64,000 bases of DNA. Origin: Leguminivora glycinivorella (taxonomy: Eukaryota > Arthropoda > Insecta > Lepidoptera > Tortricidae). The translations under genes were made by a program, and so were the position numbers. A model generated the notes under the pieces. It was not told where the DNA came from, did no database searches, and saw only the letters and a list, made by a program, of their open reading frames with translations. Positions 1 to 10,645 of the stretch are shown here, in pieces (position 1 is the stretch's first letter; every line of letters begins with the position of its first letter). The DNA is taken from contig NC_062975.1 of NCBI RefSeq assembly GCF_023078275.1, positions 14,483,141-14,547,140 of the forward strand. The letters run 5' to 3'.

Positions 1-2933
1 GTTTTAGAAAGGCCTAGTGATTGGGCGCTAATGCCGAACATGAGCTCAGTTGGGGTAAACCCTGTTGTTCTTGATCGTGTACTATTTAATGCTAACTGTA
101 CGCTGTCAAGTTCTTCTCGCCATACCTTATTGGAATCGTTTTCTATAATCGTGAGGAGACTTTTCAAGGTACGCATGACACGCTCCACCTGTCCGTTAGC
201 CCGCGATGAGCCGGTCGCTATCAGGTGCAGTTCAATATTGTGTTCGTTACAGAATTCTTTAAAGATCGAACTAATGTAGCACCGCCCTTGATCAGCTATG
301 ATTCTTTTTGGTGCTCCAAATAACGAGACTGCTTTCCGCAACGCTCTTACAGCGCAGGCGGCATCTAGGGACTGAGTATATTCGAGTAAGACGTACTTCG
401 TAAAACCATCAATAATAACCGACGCGTATTCTTTTCGGTCACTCTTGCCGCTAAGTTTGCCCGTGAGGTCGATGTGTATGGTGTGCCAAGGTACTGATAT
501 CTTAGGGATGGGATGCATTCTTACTTGTTGGGCTCCTGATGGACCTTTAGAGGCCTTGCACACTATACACGAATCGACAAATTTGCGCACATTTTTCGCC
601 ATTTGTGGAAACCAGTATTGCTCATAGATTTTATCCAGAGTTTTGTCGTAACCTAGATGTTTAATTTCACCGTGAACGTGATTGATAAGAGTCCAAATAA
701 GTGATCGCGGGACAATAGGCAACCAAGAACTTGACTTATTACGTTCTACCTTTCTATAAAGGATCCCATCACGTACGTCGTAGGTATGAGCTAAGCCTTC
801 CGGAAGCTGATTATTCGTATGCTTATTTATTAGGTCCTGAATTTCAGAGTCACGTTTTTGTTCAACTTGAAGCCAACTGTCATGAAGCTCGACAAAGTTA
901 ACCGCTTTGCAGCGAGTGCTTGCAGTCTTAGCAGACTCGCAAATGTCGTTAGCGGTCGTCATTGAATCGGGGAGGGGGTTTCGCGACAAGTAGTCAGCGT
1001 GCTCCATATTACGACCTTCTTTGTACACGACATCGAAGTCGTAAGCTTGTAGGTACGCCCACCAGCGATGTACTCGGGGAGACAAGTCAACTTTAGCTTT
1101 CGAAGCTTTTAAGGAATTGCAGTCGGTGAAGACTGTGAAATGCTGTCCATAAAGATAATGTCGGAAGTTCTCGACTGCTCGCACCACTGCCAATGTTTCC
1201 AGTTCATACGAATGATACCTGGATTCCACCTCGGTGGTGCGGCGACTGAAATAAGCAACCACGTGTGGTACGTTATTTTCCCTCTGGATTAAAATTCCCC
1301 CATAGCCTTCTGAGCTCGCGTCCGTATGCAGCTCTATCGGAACATCTGGATTGAATATTGTCAAGACCGGCTCAGAGGTTAATATTTCGACAATCTTGCT
1401 ATGTACCTGTTTGTGACGTTCAGTCCAAGTTATGGGCCCCTTTAGCTTAGTGAGCGGGTAGAGTGGACCAGCAAGGGTTGCAAACCCGGGAATGAATCTC
1501 CTAAAATAAGACGCTAACCCCAAGAATTGCCGGACCTGCGTAGCTGTGGCTGGAGCTGGTGCGTCAACTAGCGCTTGAATTTTTCGTGGATTGGGTTTTA
1601 CCTCGCCAGCTTTAATCGCGTACCCAAGATATTGGACTTCAGTCTTCATGAATTTACATTTCCTAATGTTGAAAGAGAAACCGGCTTCTGAAAGAGCTGC
1701 TAAAACAGCATCTAAACGACGTAAGCCTTCAGCAACATCTGGTGAAAAACAAAGTACGTCATCCATATATGCCAGGGCTACAGTATCTTTAAGAGATTTC
1801 AAGGCTTTGTTAATGCAACGCTGGTAGACGGACGCCGAATTTCTTAGCCCAAATGGCATGGCCAGGTACTCGTATTGACCTTCCGGTGTCACGAAAGCTG
1901 TTCGCTCTACCGATTCAGGCTCTACCAGTATCTGGTGATGGCCAGATGCCATGTCTAGTGAGGAAAAGTAATGCGCACCAGCAAGGCGGTCTATTTGGTC
2001 GTCAATCCTCGGGAGAGGGTAGTGCTCCGGTCGCGTGTTTCCGTTAAGCTCCCTGTAATCGACGCACATCCTGTCAGAGCCATCCTTCTTCTTCACTAAC
2101 AGGATGGGACTCGCGAAAGGAGAAGAGCTTTCGCGGATAACGCCGGCTTTTAGGAGTTCGTCTACTTTGCTCTTGACTATGTCCTTCTCCGCGACGGATA
2201 ATCTATAAGGTCTACGTTGGACAGTCTTTTGTGGATCAATCGGTTCAATTTTTAAACGGCCTGTTTTTACGCGACGTGTTGGAATGCCTTCAATAAAGTA
2301 CTCACTGTATTTTTTTAAGATGTCTAATAACGCTTCTTTTTCCGCGCCTACAAGATCTGTATCGATTTCGCCTACGTCAAATAGTTTCGTGTTACTACAT
2401 AGATTTGCTTCTTTACGGACTGAGAACCTAAGGCAATCGCTGTCAATACCGGCGTGAATACCTAGTGCCAAAACGTCTCTACCTATCACAATTGACTCTG
2501 GCAACACATGGTCGGGGACGACATGAAATAGGAGGGGCAAGTTAATATCTTGAACTACCACGGTGCTCATGATTTGTTCGCGACAACTAATATTATCACC
2601 TATTCCCACAAGAAAGCAAGGGTCGTTATGCTTCGTACCGGCTAGTTTATCTTTAATACTGCTTTCGACCAACGAGCAGGCAGCACCTGTGTCAAAAAGG
2701 AATGAAATAAGCTCACCAGACGATGTCGACAGGATACCTCTGGCTGATCGCCGCTCGCAGATGTGGACTTCCTTGCGCGGAATCATCTCGTTGGATGGTT
2801 TCTTCTTTCCGTCAGGGCAGATGGTGCTGATGTGTCCCGCTTTTCCACAGGTGAAGCAGATCTTCTCTTTTCTTTCTCCGGTAGCTTTATGGTATCCTTT
2901 GATTTTATGGAATCGCGTCGCTTGCGGCAGTCT
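1..2933 (-). CDS. pol: Pol polyprotein: protease, RT, RNase H, integrase (partial)
   Basis: This frame opens after a TGA at 2934-2936 and stays open to the window edge. In order it shows: a CCHC knuckle; a retropepsin active site (FDTGAAC) near 2680; a reverse transcriptase with the YMDD box near 1760 (AYMDDVLCF) and preceding blocks such as SPFASPILLVKKKDGSDR; RNase H beginning at a TDASSEGYGG block near 1320; an integrase zinc finger of HHCC type near 560-660; and the DDE core, with D in HIDLTG, D in IADQGRCY and E in NGQVERV. It overlaps gag in the -1 frame, as expected for -1 frameshifting in this family. It lacks an obvious own start. The right end of integrase is outside the window. Confidence 0.9.
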
Positions 2934-3759
2934 TCAATTTTATGTCCTCGGTTACCACAGAAGTGGCAGGTGCCCGAGAAACGCGTGTCCGAGGAGCTAG
3001 TTAAACGAATCTTCTTTGAGTCCGTTTCATTAGTGTCATGATCATCGTGGCGTCTCTTCAGTGATATACCGCTCAGGATCCTGCAGAGCTGGGCCCTTGT
3101 CGAGACCACGTGCGAGTTTAATTCTCTGCGAATTAAGGGGTCTTTCTGCGAGAGAACCGAAATAGCAAATCCGGTGACAACTTCCTCGTTCATTTCCACC
3201 TTTGGGACACGTTCGATAATGTTCCATAAACGTGCTGCCGCTTCCGTGGCGGATTCTTTGCTTCCTATTTGAAACTTAAGGATATCGTCAAAATAGTCCT
3301 GCATTAGCATCGGCCGATTAAACTTAGCAAGCAATATTTGTTTTATACGGGGCCATGTTAAGTCATTACATTTTAGCGAGGTAAGGCATTTAGCGGCACG
3401 TCCCTTTAAAGCATGCGTAAGAGCAAGCAATAGCTCGGGCCCCGTCAGATTACGGCTATTCACTACAATTTCGGTAACATTGCACCAACCTTGTATGTCT
3501 GCGTCAGCTTCGTCGGGGTCAAACTTGACCAGTTTTGTCTGAGCTTGGCCCGAGGACGTATTTTGTGTTGTAGTAAGTAGGCGGGATAGGGTGCCTCCAT
3601 ATTGCCAAAAAAATTTGCACTTCCGTTGTCCGTCCTCGGAGAGTCGCTGTTGACGGTGCTGACGTTATTGGCCTCCTGAATATCAGGCCCTCGGCATCCC
3701 ACTTCTGATAAAGGCACGTAGTCGTGATCGTTTTGTACACCTTTATTCGAAGACTCCAT
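2783..3759 (-). CDS. gag: Gag polyprotein of the Ty3/gypsy element, in shifted frame segments
   Basis: Gag coats the retrotransposon RNA and forms the particle. An ATG at 3759 opens an N-terminal segment that reads to a stop at 3463-3465. The capsid-like body is in the -1 frame relative to it and reads on to a TGA at 2783. The body ends with a CCHC zinc knuckle (CHFCGNRGHKIEDC, about 2930-2972). The two segments join sensibly if the frame changes at a seven-T run on the minus strand near 3605-3612, which is an indel or a slip site. A second knuckle (CFTCGKAGHISTIC, about 2830-2865) lies in the next -1 frame, the one used by pol. Gag therefore needs two frame changes to include both knuckles. 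The first looks like homopolymer damage; the second may be programmed. Confidence 0.75.
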
Positions 3760-3779
3760 CTTGGTGGGTTTTCGGGCTA

Positions 3780-4015
3780 GGAGACCAGGTTTGTCGAAAT
3801 AAAAGTTGTTCCGAATAGCTTAACACACGTTTATTCGAGACTGATATCGAATCACACTTTTAACACAACGATTGATGCAGATAATTTACGATTATGATTA
3901 TTATAACGTTCCACCGTAGCACGTGAGGCGCGAGCGCATCATGGCGACGACCGAATCTCAACTGTCAGTTCATTCAACATGGCCGCCACCCCAGCGCTCG
4001 GTGTTACGTCAGTTT
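3780..4015 (-). repeat. Probable 5' LTR and leader of the gypsy element
   Basis: Upstream of the gag ATG on the minus strand is a CG-containing stretch beginning near 'gtaacaccgag' at about 4005. It carries an AATAAA near 3833 and ends close to 'tcgacaaacctgg' near 3785. This is the size and position expected of a short gypsy LTR followed by a primer-binding site. The opposite LTR is outside the window, so neither boundary can be confirmed. Confidence 0.35.
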
Positions 4016-5010
4016 GACAGTTCTACCATTCAGTTCAGAAATCAAACAGGCGACACTAGCGCCATCAAGCCAATTCTCTTGATGCGCCGTCATGTATAAT
4101 TTTATTCTTTTTATTATGTTACTTTATTTGTTTTCCGTTATTCCTGCACTATTATTGACCTAGGAAAAATAACAAAAAAAACTTACTTTCTTTTCTTCAA
4201 TAATACTACGCACTACAAACCTCAATGTATAATAGTTTATTATAAAGGGAATTCTTCATTTATTGGAGTATAAATGATTTGTGTACGCTATAAAGTTATA
4301 ATGATACGATTATGGTAATAAGGACTGAACAAATTGATTCATCGTGATATTTACCGTGCGTTGTATGCATTGATTTTAATATCGTCTATGGCTTATCGAT
4401 TTATTAAGGTTGCCGTACATATTCCAGCATCATTTTAACACGTTTGAGGATACGTCTATACAGTGTGATACCAATAAGTGGGCTTTTCTTAAAGGAACGT
4501 AATCATACATAGTTATTTAACTTAACCATGCCCTTCATTTAATTAATAATTAAAAATTGTGACTTTATAAACTAACAAAAAAATACTGCCAGCAATGTAC
4601 AGCACACACACTCGTCAAGTGAGGGCAATGACAGCTCATAAGTATTCATGAGCGATATGACGAGTAATGACAATTAAGAAGTGCACGCATTACATTGAAT
4701 GTTGGGATTTCGGAAAATTAATGTTTCAGTTAATTTAAATAACTATGATTCGCTGATATGTGCAAAAGATTGCTAATTGACTGTATTATTATTGGTTTTA
4801 ATAAATGCCTGGGTGGTGGTAACACACTGTTGTTACGGAGGTGGGATAAAAAGCCTCTATGCCCTTTACACGCGACCTGAATGTCAATTTAAGTTAATAC
4901 AATAAAAAAATTATAAGCGTCACATATTCCAAAATTTAAAAAATTAATAAATTTAGATACGTTTCAATGAGCGAAATGAAAGCTTGCACGGAAATTCATG
5001 ATTACATATT
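4016..5010. other. AT-rich gene-free stretch
   Basis: No gene, domain or clear repeat boundary was seen here. Stops are frequent in all frames. Confidence 0.5.
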
Positions 5011-5128
5011 ATTTATATCGTTGTCTGAGTACCCACAACACAAGCCTTCTTAAGCTTACCGTGGGCCTCAGTCAATCTGTGTAAGAATGTCCTATAATAT
5101 TTATTTATTTATTTATTTATTTATTTTG
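5011..5128 (+). repeat. SINE body and tail, ending in (TTTA)n
   Basis: The text 'gttgtctgagtacccacaac' and 'cagtcaatctgtgtaagaat' followed by TTTA repeats (5098-5125) is the reverse complement of the body at 62985-63130. There it sits beside a tRNA-like head. This copy lacks the head, so it is a truncated SINE. A related, more diverged copy is at 51440-51600. Confidence 0.65.
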
Positions 5129-5400
5129 GGTTACATTTTTTAACCCTTCAAACAAAACTTGTTATCAAAAAATCAAAACAATAACAATATTGTTTTTGAT
5201 ATTTGGACTGCCAATTAGATAAGTGGACGTTAGCCTTAATCATAGACTTTTACAGCTGAACCAAGAATTTCATATCAAAAATATTAAGTGATTCATGATT
5301 CCACGTGTCTTCATTTTATTACATTTAATAATAATGGTAAGTATAACAGTCTTAACAAGTAGTACCTAAGGTAGTAGGAAGTATACGAGTACACCAAATA

Positions 5401-5575
5401 TCCATACTAATATTATAAATGGGAAAGGGTGTGTGTCCGTTTGTTTGTCCGTCTTTCACGGCAAAACGGAGCGACAAACGTGATTTTTTAAGAGGAGATA
5501 TTTGAAGGGATGGAGTGCCATAGGCTACTTTTTGTCTCTTTCTAACACGAGCGAAGCAGCGGGCAAAAGCTAGTA
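5401..5575 (+). repeat. Dispersed 175-bp repeat, copy A
   Basis: Begins 'tccatactaatattataaat' and ends 'gcgggcaaaagctagta'. Further copies lie at 11538-11713 (minus), 32008-32172 (plus), 38903-39000 plus 40787-40884 (plus, split by a LINE) and 55042-55215 (minus). It has no coding sense; the antisense frame gives an arginine-rich peptide shared by several copies only because they are related. This is a common lepidopteran repeat; class not assigned. Confidence 0.8.
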
Positions 5576-6640
5576 TCTCATATTTGGTGAACACTTCCTG
5601 ATTAACATTCTAAGAACAAACTAGAACACCTACTACAATTGATGAAGATGTTTAAATGCGGAAGGGCATTCATAGGTTAAACTTAAAGTTCAATAATGTG
5701 GACTGATCTTCAATAGTACCTATTAATAATATTTCCGCTTTCATTGATGTTGTAGGTATTTGACACAAGACAGACAATAATGTAGTGAGTATCTCTGCTG
5801 CTCGTTTTGTGTCAATATTTTTAAAAAATCGGCTGTAGGAAGTGTCAAATTTAATAGCTGCCGAATAGTGCTTAATTTATTTATTAATATTTATTTATTA
5901 ATGGTTTACAGCACTCCCAATAATGCACTGTTATAGTGCACAACTATAGTTAGTGACTGCAAACTTGACCTGCCAGCGTAACGCGTAGGGTAGGTCACAA
6001 TCCTTTACACTCCGTTGATAGCGAAGCGCACCTGACACGCACTGACATCGCGATAATACGGAAGAGTGATAGAGATACAAAAGCGTCTCGTTATTGTACG
6101 AAGCTCAGGCGATTGTGATATTGAATAGGCAGCTTATAAAAATAGTTAAACGTAAGCTGCCTGAATATCACGTCAGCCACATATAAGCTCACGAGGGTAA
6201 AAAGTTTTTACTAAAAACCCTTTATTTCCAAGTTCACCGTCATCGAATTCACCTTAGGTACTGCAAGGTAATGTAAGTACTTAAGACAGGTATTTGCCTC
6301 TATGTAGATAGAGGCAAGCAGCGAAAGACTTCGATGGCTACGTCAATTCGAAAAATGGAGTCCGTAATTCACGTATTTATAAAATTTGTCCAATTCATAA
6401 CATTTAATTTCTACACATATTTGCAGCATAGGTATGTAAATTAGTACCTATCTACTTGAAATCAGTTAGATTCATAGCCGGGAGGCATGCCAACCTTTAT
6501 GAATGATTGGCAATCAGTATAAGCGTTTTGTATTATTGTTAAGGTTTCGAACATGGAGGATTCTATTCTGTGTTATAGCAATTAATTTATCATGAATCCT
6601 TCTTGCAGTGGAAACTTATAAAAGTTATAAATTATCTGTC
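5576..6640. other. Gene-free stretch
   Basis: No coding exon was supported. 6035-6125 ('gcgataatacggaagagtga' region) resembles MITE-like material near 59965-60010. Confidence 0.45.
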
Positions 6641-6644
6641 TAAT

Positions 6645-6722
6645 TGCAATGAAAAATTGAACAGTGATCGAATGGGAGTCACATATTGGCCAGAGTCGAT
6701 CACAGTTCAGTTTTTCATTGCG
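6645..6722. repeat. Short inverted repeat (hairpin)
   Basis: 'gcaatgaaaaattgaacagt' at 6645 pairs with its near-perfect complement ending at 6722. Arms are about 26 bp and the loop about 25 bp. Possibly a small MITE remnant. Confidence 0.6.
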
Positions 6723-6874
6723 ATTGATGCAGAAAATTATCTTTTTTTTTAAACAAAATGTTTTGAATAATGTTTGTTATTGTTAAAGTGCCTTGTGTTG
6801 TTAAAGTGCCTTGGTGAAGTGAAAGCAAGTTGACTTGGAAATTAAACATTTTTGATCATACAATTTTTTTTATA

Positions 6875-7320
6875 CTACATCGGTGGCAAACAAGCAGACA
6901 TTGCTGATGGAAAAACGGTCACCGTAACCCCCTGCCTGCAACTCAAGGAGTGTCACATGCGCGTTGCTAACCCATTAGAAACTTGTACACACCCTTTTGC
7001 TGTGTCAAGTACACATCAAAAAGGAGTGTACAAGTGCCAAGGAGGGTTCGGGTTACCGACGACTCAAAGGACAATAGACGGAATACATTATTTCCGTAGG
7101 TTCTTCCATCACCAGCACACTGCTCCCTCGTTGAGCTCTGGCGGGCTTACTCACCGGCAGGAAAACAACACTATGAGTAGGGTCTAGTGCTATTTGGCTG
7201 CGGTCTTCTGTAAGGCGGAGGTACTTCCCTAGTTTAGCTCTGCTCTAGATTCGAGCGAGATGGTATCCGCTGTGCTGTGCCCTACCACACAAAGCGGAAT
7301 ATCATTCAACAATGACACTT
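6875..7320 (+). repeat. Decayed copy of a common lepidopteran dispersed repeat
   Basis: Text such as 'ggtggcaaacaagcagacat' followed by 'ctgatggaaaaacggtcacc' and 'cctgcaactcaaggagtgtc' matches a repeat I recognise from many moth genomes. The reading frame 6852-7187 is a by-product and not a gene. Class assignment is from memory only. Confidence 0.55.
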
Positions 7321-7537
7321 AACTGGTTTTCTAAAAGGTATCACTATCCATGTTTTTTAGGTGCGATGTATATTGGCATCAGTCTAAATAGTCAATATAC
7401 CTAGTCATACTTATCTTATGCATCTAAAGACTTGAGGAATAATTGAACACTAAACATCAAGTAATGAAACAATATACTTAAACACCCACACTGCATGGAT
7501 CGAGCAGCATTTTCAGCGCAGTTTCTGTACGACGGGG

Positions 7538-9468
7538 CCCGTTTCTCGAAAGGTACAAGCCTTGTATTACAAGTGTGTTTCCATGACAACCCATACGATT
7601 TGACAGTTCGCGCACTTGTAATACATGGCTTGGCTTGTACCTTGTGTGTGTGTGGATTGAGTGAGCACCTTCCGAAAATAAAAAAAAATATGCTGATCAA
7701 ATGATATTTTACAATTGTTTTAGAACTTTTACTAAATAGTAAAAGTTCTAAAACAATTGTAAAACGAATCTCTGAATTTGTAAAAAGATAAATCAAAAGA
7801 TACAGCCATTAACATGTGCTCACTCAGTTCTCACAAACTACCAACGAAAACAGTGAATATATTCATTTAACATATAATATTTATATACTAACATTTAGTA
7901 AAAAATAGGCCAACCTACCTCTATAAATATTAGATCACCTAGTGACGTATTAAATTTTTTACAAATAGTTTCTTATGCTCACTCAATCCACACACTTTTG
8001 AAAAGCCGAATTTTGATGAAAAACATAAGATTTAGACCGCTATTATATGTGTATAGTTTAGTAAAAGTGAAATGGGAATTTGTAAAATACAAAACGAACC
8101 ACTAACGTGTCAGGTTTTTTTATAATAAATTTTTGTAAGTGCTCACTCAGTCCACACGTTTTGAGAAAGTTAAAAATGTAAATATCTTACGATTTGTAGC
8201 ACCTAAGACACTCGAAAGTACTTCAACATTTAGTAAAAAATTTTACTAAATATCCACCATCTAATATTTTATATTCGTTGTCTGGTTTTAAAGATAATCA
8301 GACATAACTTTTCTCATACAAATGTATCAAGTACGGTGACCACACTATGTCGGCTCCTGATTTTCCCCACCTTCCCATTGTCATATTGAGATTAGGGAGT
8401 TTCGTTCAATTTTGATAATAGTTTACCGGATTTGTAAGTGGGAGCGAGAAAAGAATAACTATTTCTCGCTCCCACTTACAAATCCGGTACGCTCATCTGT
8501 TAGCGCGATTAGATTACCAGGTTCTGGTTTCTTACTAGTCTTCTTACCAATTATTATTCATGTCCTTTTTAATGCATGCATGTCGATATGGTTATTATCC
8601 TGACGTCGATAAAAATTACACAATACACATCATCACTAGGCCAAGAACATAACCTAAAAACAGTTTGCAGATGGAGAATTAATATGGTATTAGTTTAATA
8701 TTATCAAAATTGAACGAACGAAACTCCCTAATCTCAATATGACAATGGGAAGGTGGGGAAAATCAGGAGCCGACATAGTGTGGTCACCGTACTTGATACA
8801 TTTGTATGAGAAAAGTTATGTCTGATTATCTTTAAAACCAGACAACGAATATAAAATATTAGATGGTGGATATTTAGTAAAAATTTTTACTAAATGTTGA
8901 AGTACTTTCGAGTGTCTTAGGTGCTACAAATCGTAAGATATTTACATTTTTAACTTTCTCAAAACGTGTGGACTGAGTGAGCACTTACAAAAATTTATTA
9001 TAAAAAAACCTGACACGTTAGTGGTTCGTTTTGTATTTTACAAATTCCCATTTCACTTTTACTAAACTATACACATATAATAGCGGTCTAAATCTTATGT
9101 TTTTCATCAAAATTCGGCTTTTCAAAAGTGTGTGGATTGAGTGAGCATAAGAAACTATTTGTAAAAAATTTAATACGTCACTAGGTGATCTAATATTTAT
9201 AGAGGTAGGTTGGCCTATTTTTTACTAAATGTTAGTATATAAATATTATATGTTAAATGAATATATTCACTGTTTTCGTTGGTAGTTTGTGAGAACTGAG
9301 TGAGCACATGTTAATGGCTGTATCTTTTGATTTATCTTTTTACAAATTCAGAGATTCGTTTTACAATTGTTTTAGAACTTTTACTAAATGATCAGCATAT
9401 TTTTTTTTATTTTCGGAAGGTGCTCACTCAATCCACACACACACTGTACCTTTCGAGAAACAGGGCCG
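7538..9468. mobile_element. Large fold-back element with 0.8-kb inverted arms
   Basis: The left arm (about 7640-8419) and right arm (about 8698-9446) are near-perfect reverse complements. Short outer termini also match: 'cccgtttctcgaaaggtaca' near 7540 against 'tgtacctttcgagaaacagg' near 9448. Inside each arm the motif 'tgctcactcaatccacac' or a close variant recurs about every 160 bp (left arm 7816, 7976, 8139; one inverted copy at 7651), together with 'ttttactaaat'. A smaller palindrome (8425-8488) sits beside the central spacer. The left arm has about 45 bp of extra palindrome near 7700-7770. No transposase is present. Its terminal 'ggggcc...gtttc' type sequence recurs in the element at 43302-44823. 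Confidence 0.85.
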
Positions 9469-9668
9469 AGACCCACCGATGTACGTTAGGGCGTTAAATA
9501 TTTATCTAAGGCTTATACGGGATTTTTTAGCGTAACGCACGTAACTGGTGAATTTCCAATATGACTTGGAACTCCGGTTGCCGTTTAAGAAGTTTAACAC
9601 TCTTACGGTAGATGTCGCTACGGGTCCCATTGACCTTAGTAGTGGAAAATTTCGCTGGCTTGGTTGAA

Positions 9669-9741
9669 GTCTTGGTGGCTCAGTTGGCAGAGCGCTGGAG
9701 TATCGATCCAGAGGCCGTGAGTTCAAGCCTCACCCAAGGCA
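9669..9741 (+). tRNA. tRNA-like cloverleaf, copy 1, anticodon ATC
   Basis: All stems pair: acceptor GTCTTGG with CCAAGGC (one G-T pair), D stem GCTC/GAGC, anticodon stem CTGGA/TCCAG, T stem GTGAG/CTCAC with a TTCAAGC loop, discriminator A. The anticodon loop is GTATCGA, giving ATC. That would read Asp codon GAT, but normal animal tRNA-Asp uses GTC, and loop position 32 is a purine. It could be a true divergent tRNA, a tRNA pseudogene, or the head of a SINE-like satellite. No CCA is encoded, as expected for a eukaryote. Confidence 0.45.
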
Positions 9742-9965
9742 GACATTTTCCACTTTTAAATTTATTCTAAGCCTAGTGGCATCGATTGCAGACGTTTCTG
9801 CTAGTCAGAAGTTAAAATTTAGCATGGTTAGCGCATCGTAACTGGTGAATTTCCAATATGACTTGGAACTCCGGTTGCCGTTTAAGAAGTTTAACACTCT
9901 TACGGTAGATGTCGCTACGGGTCCCATTGACCTTAGTAGTGGAAAATTTCGCTGGCTTGGTTGAA

Positions 9966-10038
9966 GTCTTGGTGGCTCAGTTGGCAGAGCGCTGGAGTAT
10001 CGATCCAGAGGCCGTGAGTTCAAGTCTCACCCAAGGCA
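9966..10038 (+). tRNA. tRNA-like cloverleaf, copy 2, anticodon ATC
   Basis: Same structure as the copy 297 bp upstream. The T loop is TTCAAGT instead of TTCAAGC. The A-box-like 'tggctcagttgg' and B-box-like 'gagttcaagtc' would suit RNA polymerase III. Confidence 0.45.
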
Positions 10039-10262
10039 GACATTTTCCACTTTTAAATTTATTCTAAGCCTAGTGGCATCGATTGCAGACGTTTCTGCTA
10101 GTCAGAAGTTAAAATTTAGCATGGTTAGCGCATCGTAACTGGTGAATTTCCAATATGACTTGGAACTCCGGTTGCCGTTTAAGAAGTTTAACACTCTTAC
10201 GGTAGATGTCGCTACGGGTCCCATTGACCTTAGTAGTGGAAAATTTCGCTGGCTTGGTTGAA

Positions 10263-10335
10263 GTCTTGGTGGCTCAGTTGGCAGAGCGCTGGAGTATCGA
10301 TCCAGAGGCCGTGAGTTCAAGTCTCACCCAAGGCA
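10263..10335 (+). tRNA. tRNA-like cloverleaf, copy 3, anticodon ATC
   Basis: Same as copy 2. The repeat unit ends shortly after it, so this copy has a different 3' flank ('aaatttattaaaagtgg'). Confidence 0.45.
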
Positions 10336-10486
10336 GACATTTTCCACTTTTAAATTTATTAAAAGTGGTAATGTCAAGTTTTATAATACTTATATTAATT
10401 TTACTTACTTTTGTAATCGAGACACATATTCTGAAAATATATATTCCAGGATATAATTTTCCATCTCATCTCCGGAATACAGGCCC

Positions 10487-10645
10487 CGTAGCCGAATGGC
10501 ATTTATTTTCTGCGACGCGAAACAAAATCGAAACGCCGCAGAAAGGTAGCCTGGCTCTGTCGCGCCAATATGCAAGAGCAATAGAGATAGATAGCTACGA
10601 AAGAGATATTATCGGGAGCGTTTCGTGAGCGTTTGTGCATTCGGC
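10487..10645. repeat. MITE-like block
   Basis: 'cgtagccgaatggca' on the left is partly complementary to 'tgcattcggctacgcac' on the right, giving imperfect terminal inverted repeats. Related text, with 'cacaaacgctcacgataat', occurs at 22335-22475, and looser relatives lie near 16570-16700 and 60780-60935. Confidence 0.5.

Larger units (their letters stand above)
1..4015 (-). mobile_element. Ty3/gypsy-type LTR retrotransposon, cut by window edge
   Basis: Read on the minus strand, this block runs gag, zinc knuckles, aspartic protease, reverse transcriptase, RNase H and integrase. Integrase after RNase H is the Ty3/gypsy order rather than the copia order. The element continues beyond base 1, so the 3' LTR and anything after integrase (including a possible env) cannot be judged. 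Gag is broken into reading-frame segments while pol stays open for nearly 3 kb, which suggests a fairly young insertion. The 5' LTR is probably within 3780-4015. Confidence 0.9.
9541..10366 (+). repeat. 297-bp tandem repeat, about 2.8 units, each with a tRNA-like gene
   Basis: Units start at about 9541, 9838 and 10135; the third stops near 10362. The tRNA-like parts start exactly 297 bp apart, and the units are almost identical: one substitution was noticed, C to T in the T-loop. In each unit the tRNA-like part is flanked by 'agtggaaaat' and 'attttccact', which are inverted. The near identity implies recent or homogenised duplication. Confidence 0.9.

Noticed and set aside
5352..5594. 80-codon minus-strand frame containing ILAFARCFARVRKRQ
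   Set aside because: Encoded by the 175-bp dispersed repeat; the same peptide appears upstream of the LINE at 39161-41053 because that is another copy of the repeat.
7816..9437. Regularly spaced repeats considered as a CRISPR array
   Set aside because: The spacing is 160 bp, the intervening text is itself repeated and inverted, and the genome is animal.
9502..10320. Three near-identical minus-strand frames of about 72 codons, beginning MNSRPLDRYSSALPTE
   Set aside because: They are antisense readings of the tandem tRNA-like unit; repetition comes from the DNA repeat and not from a protein family.
10206..10628. Plus-strand 140-codon frame starting in the third tRNA-like unit
   Set aside because: It runs across the repeat end into an unrelated MITE-like block; no domain and no splice support.
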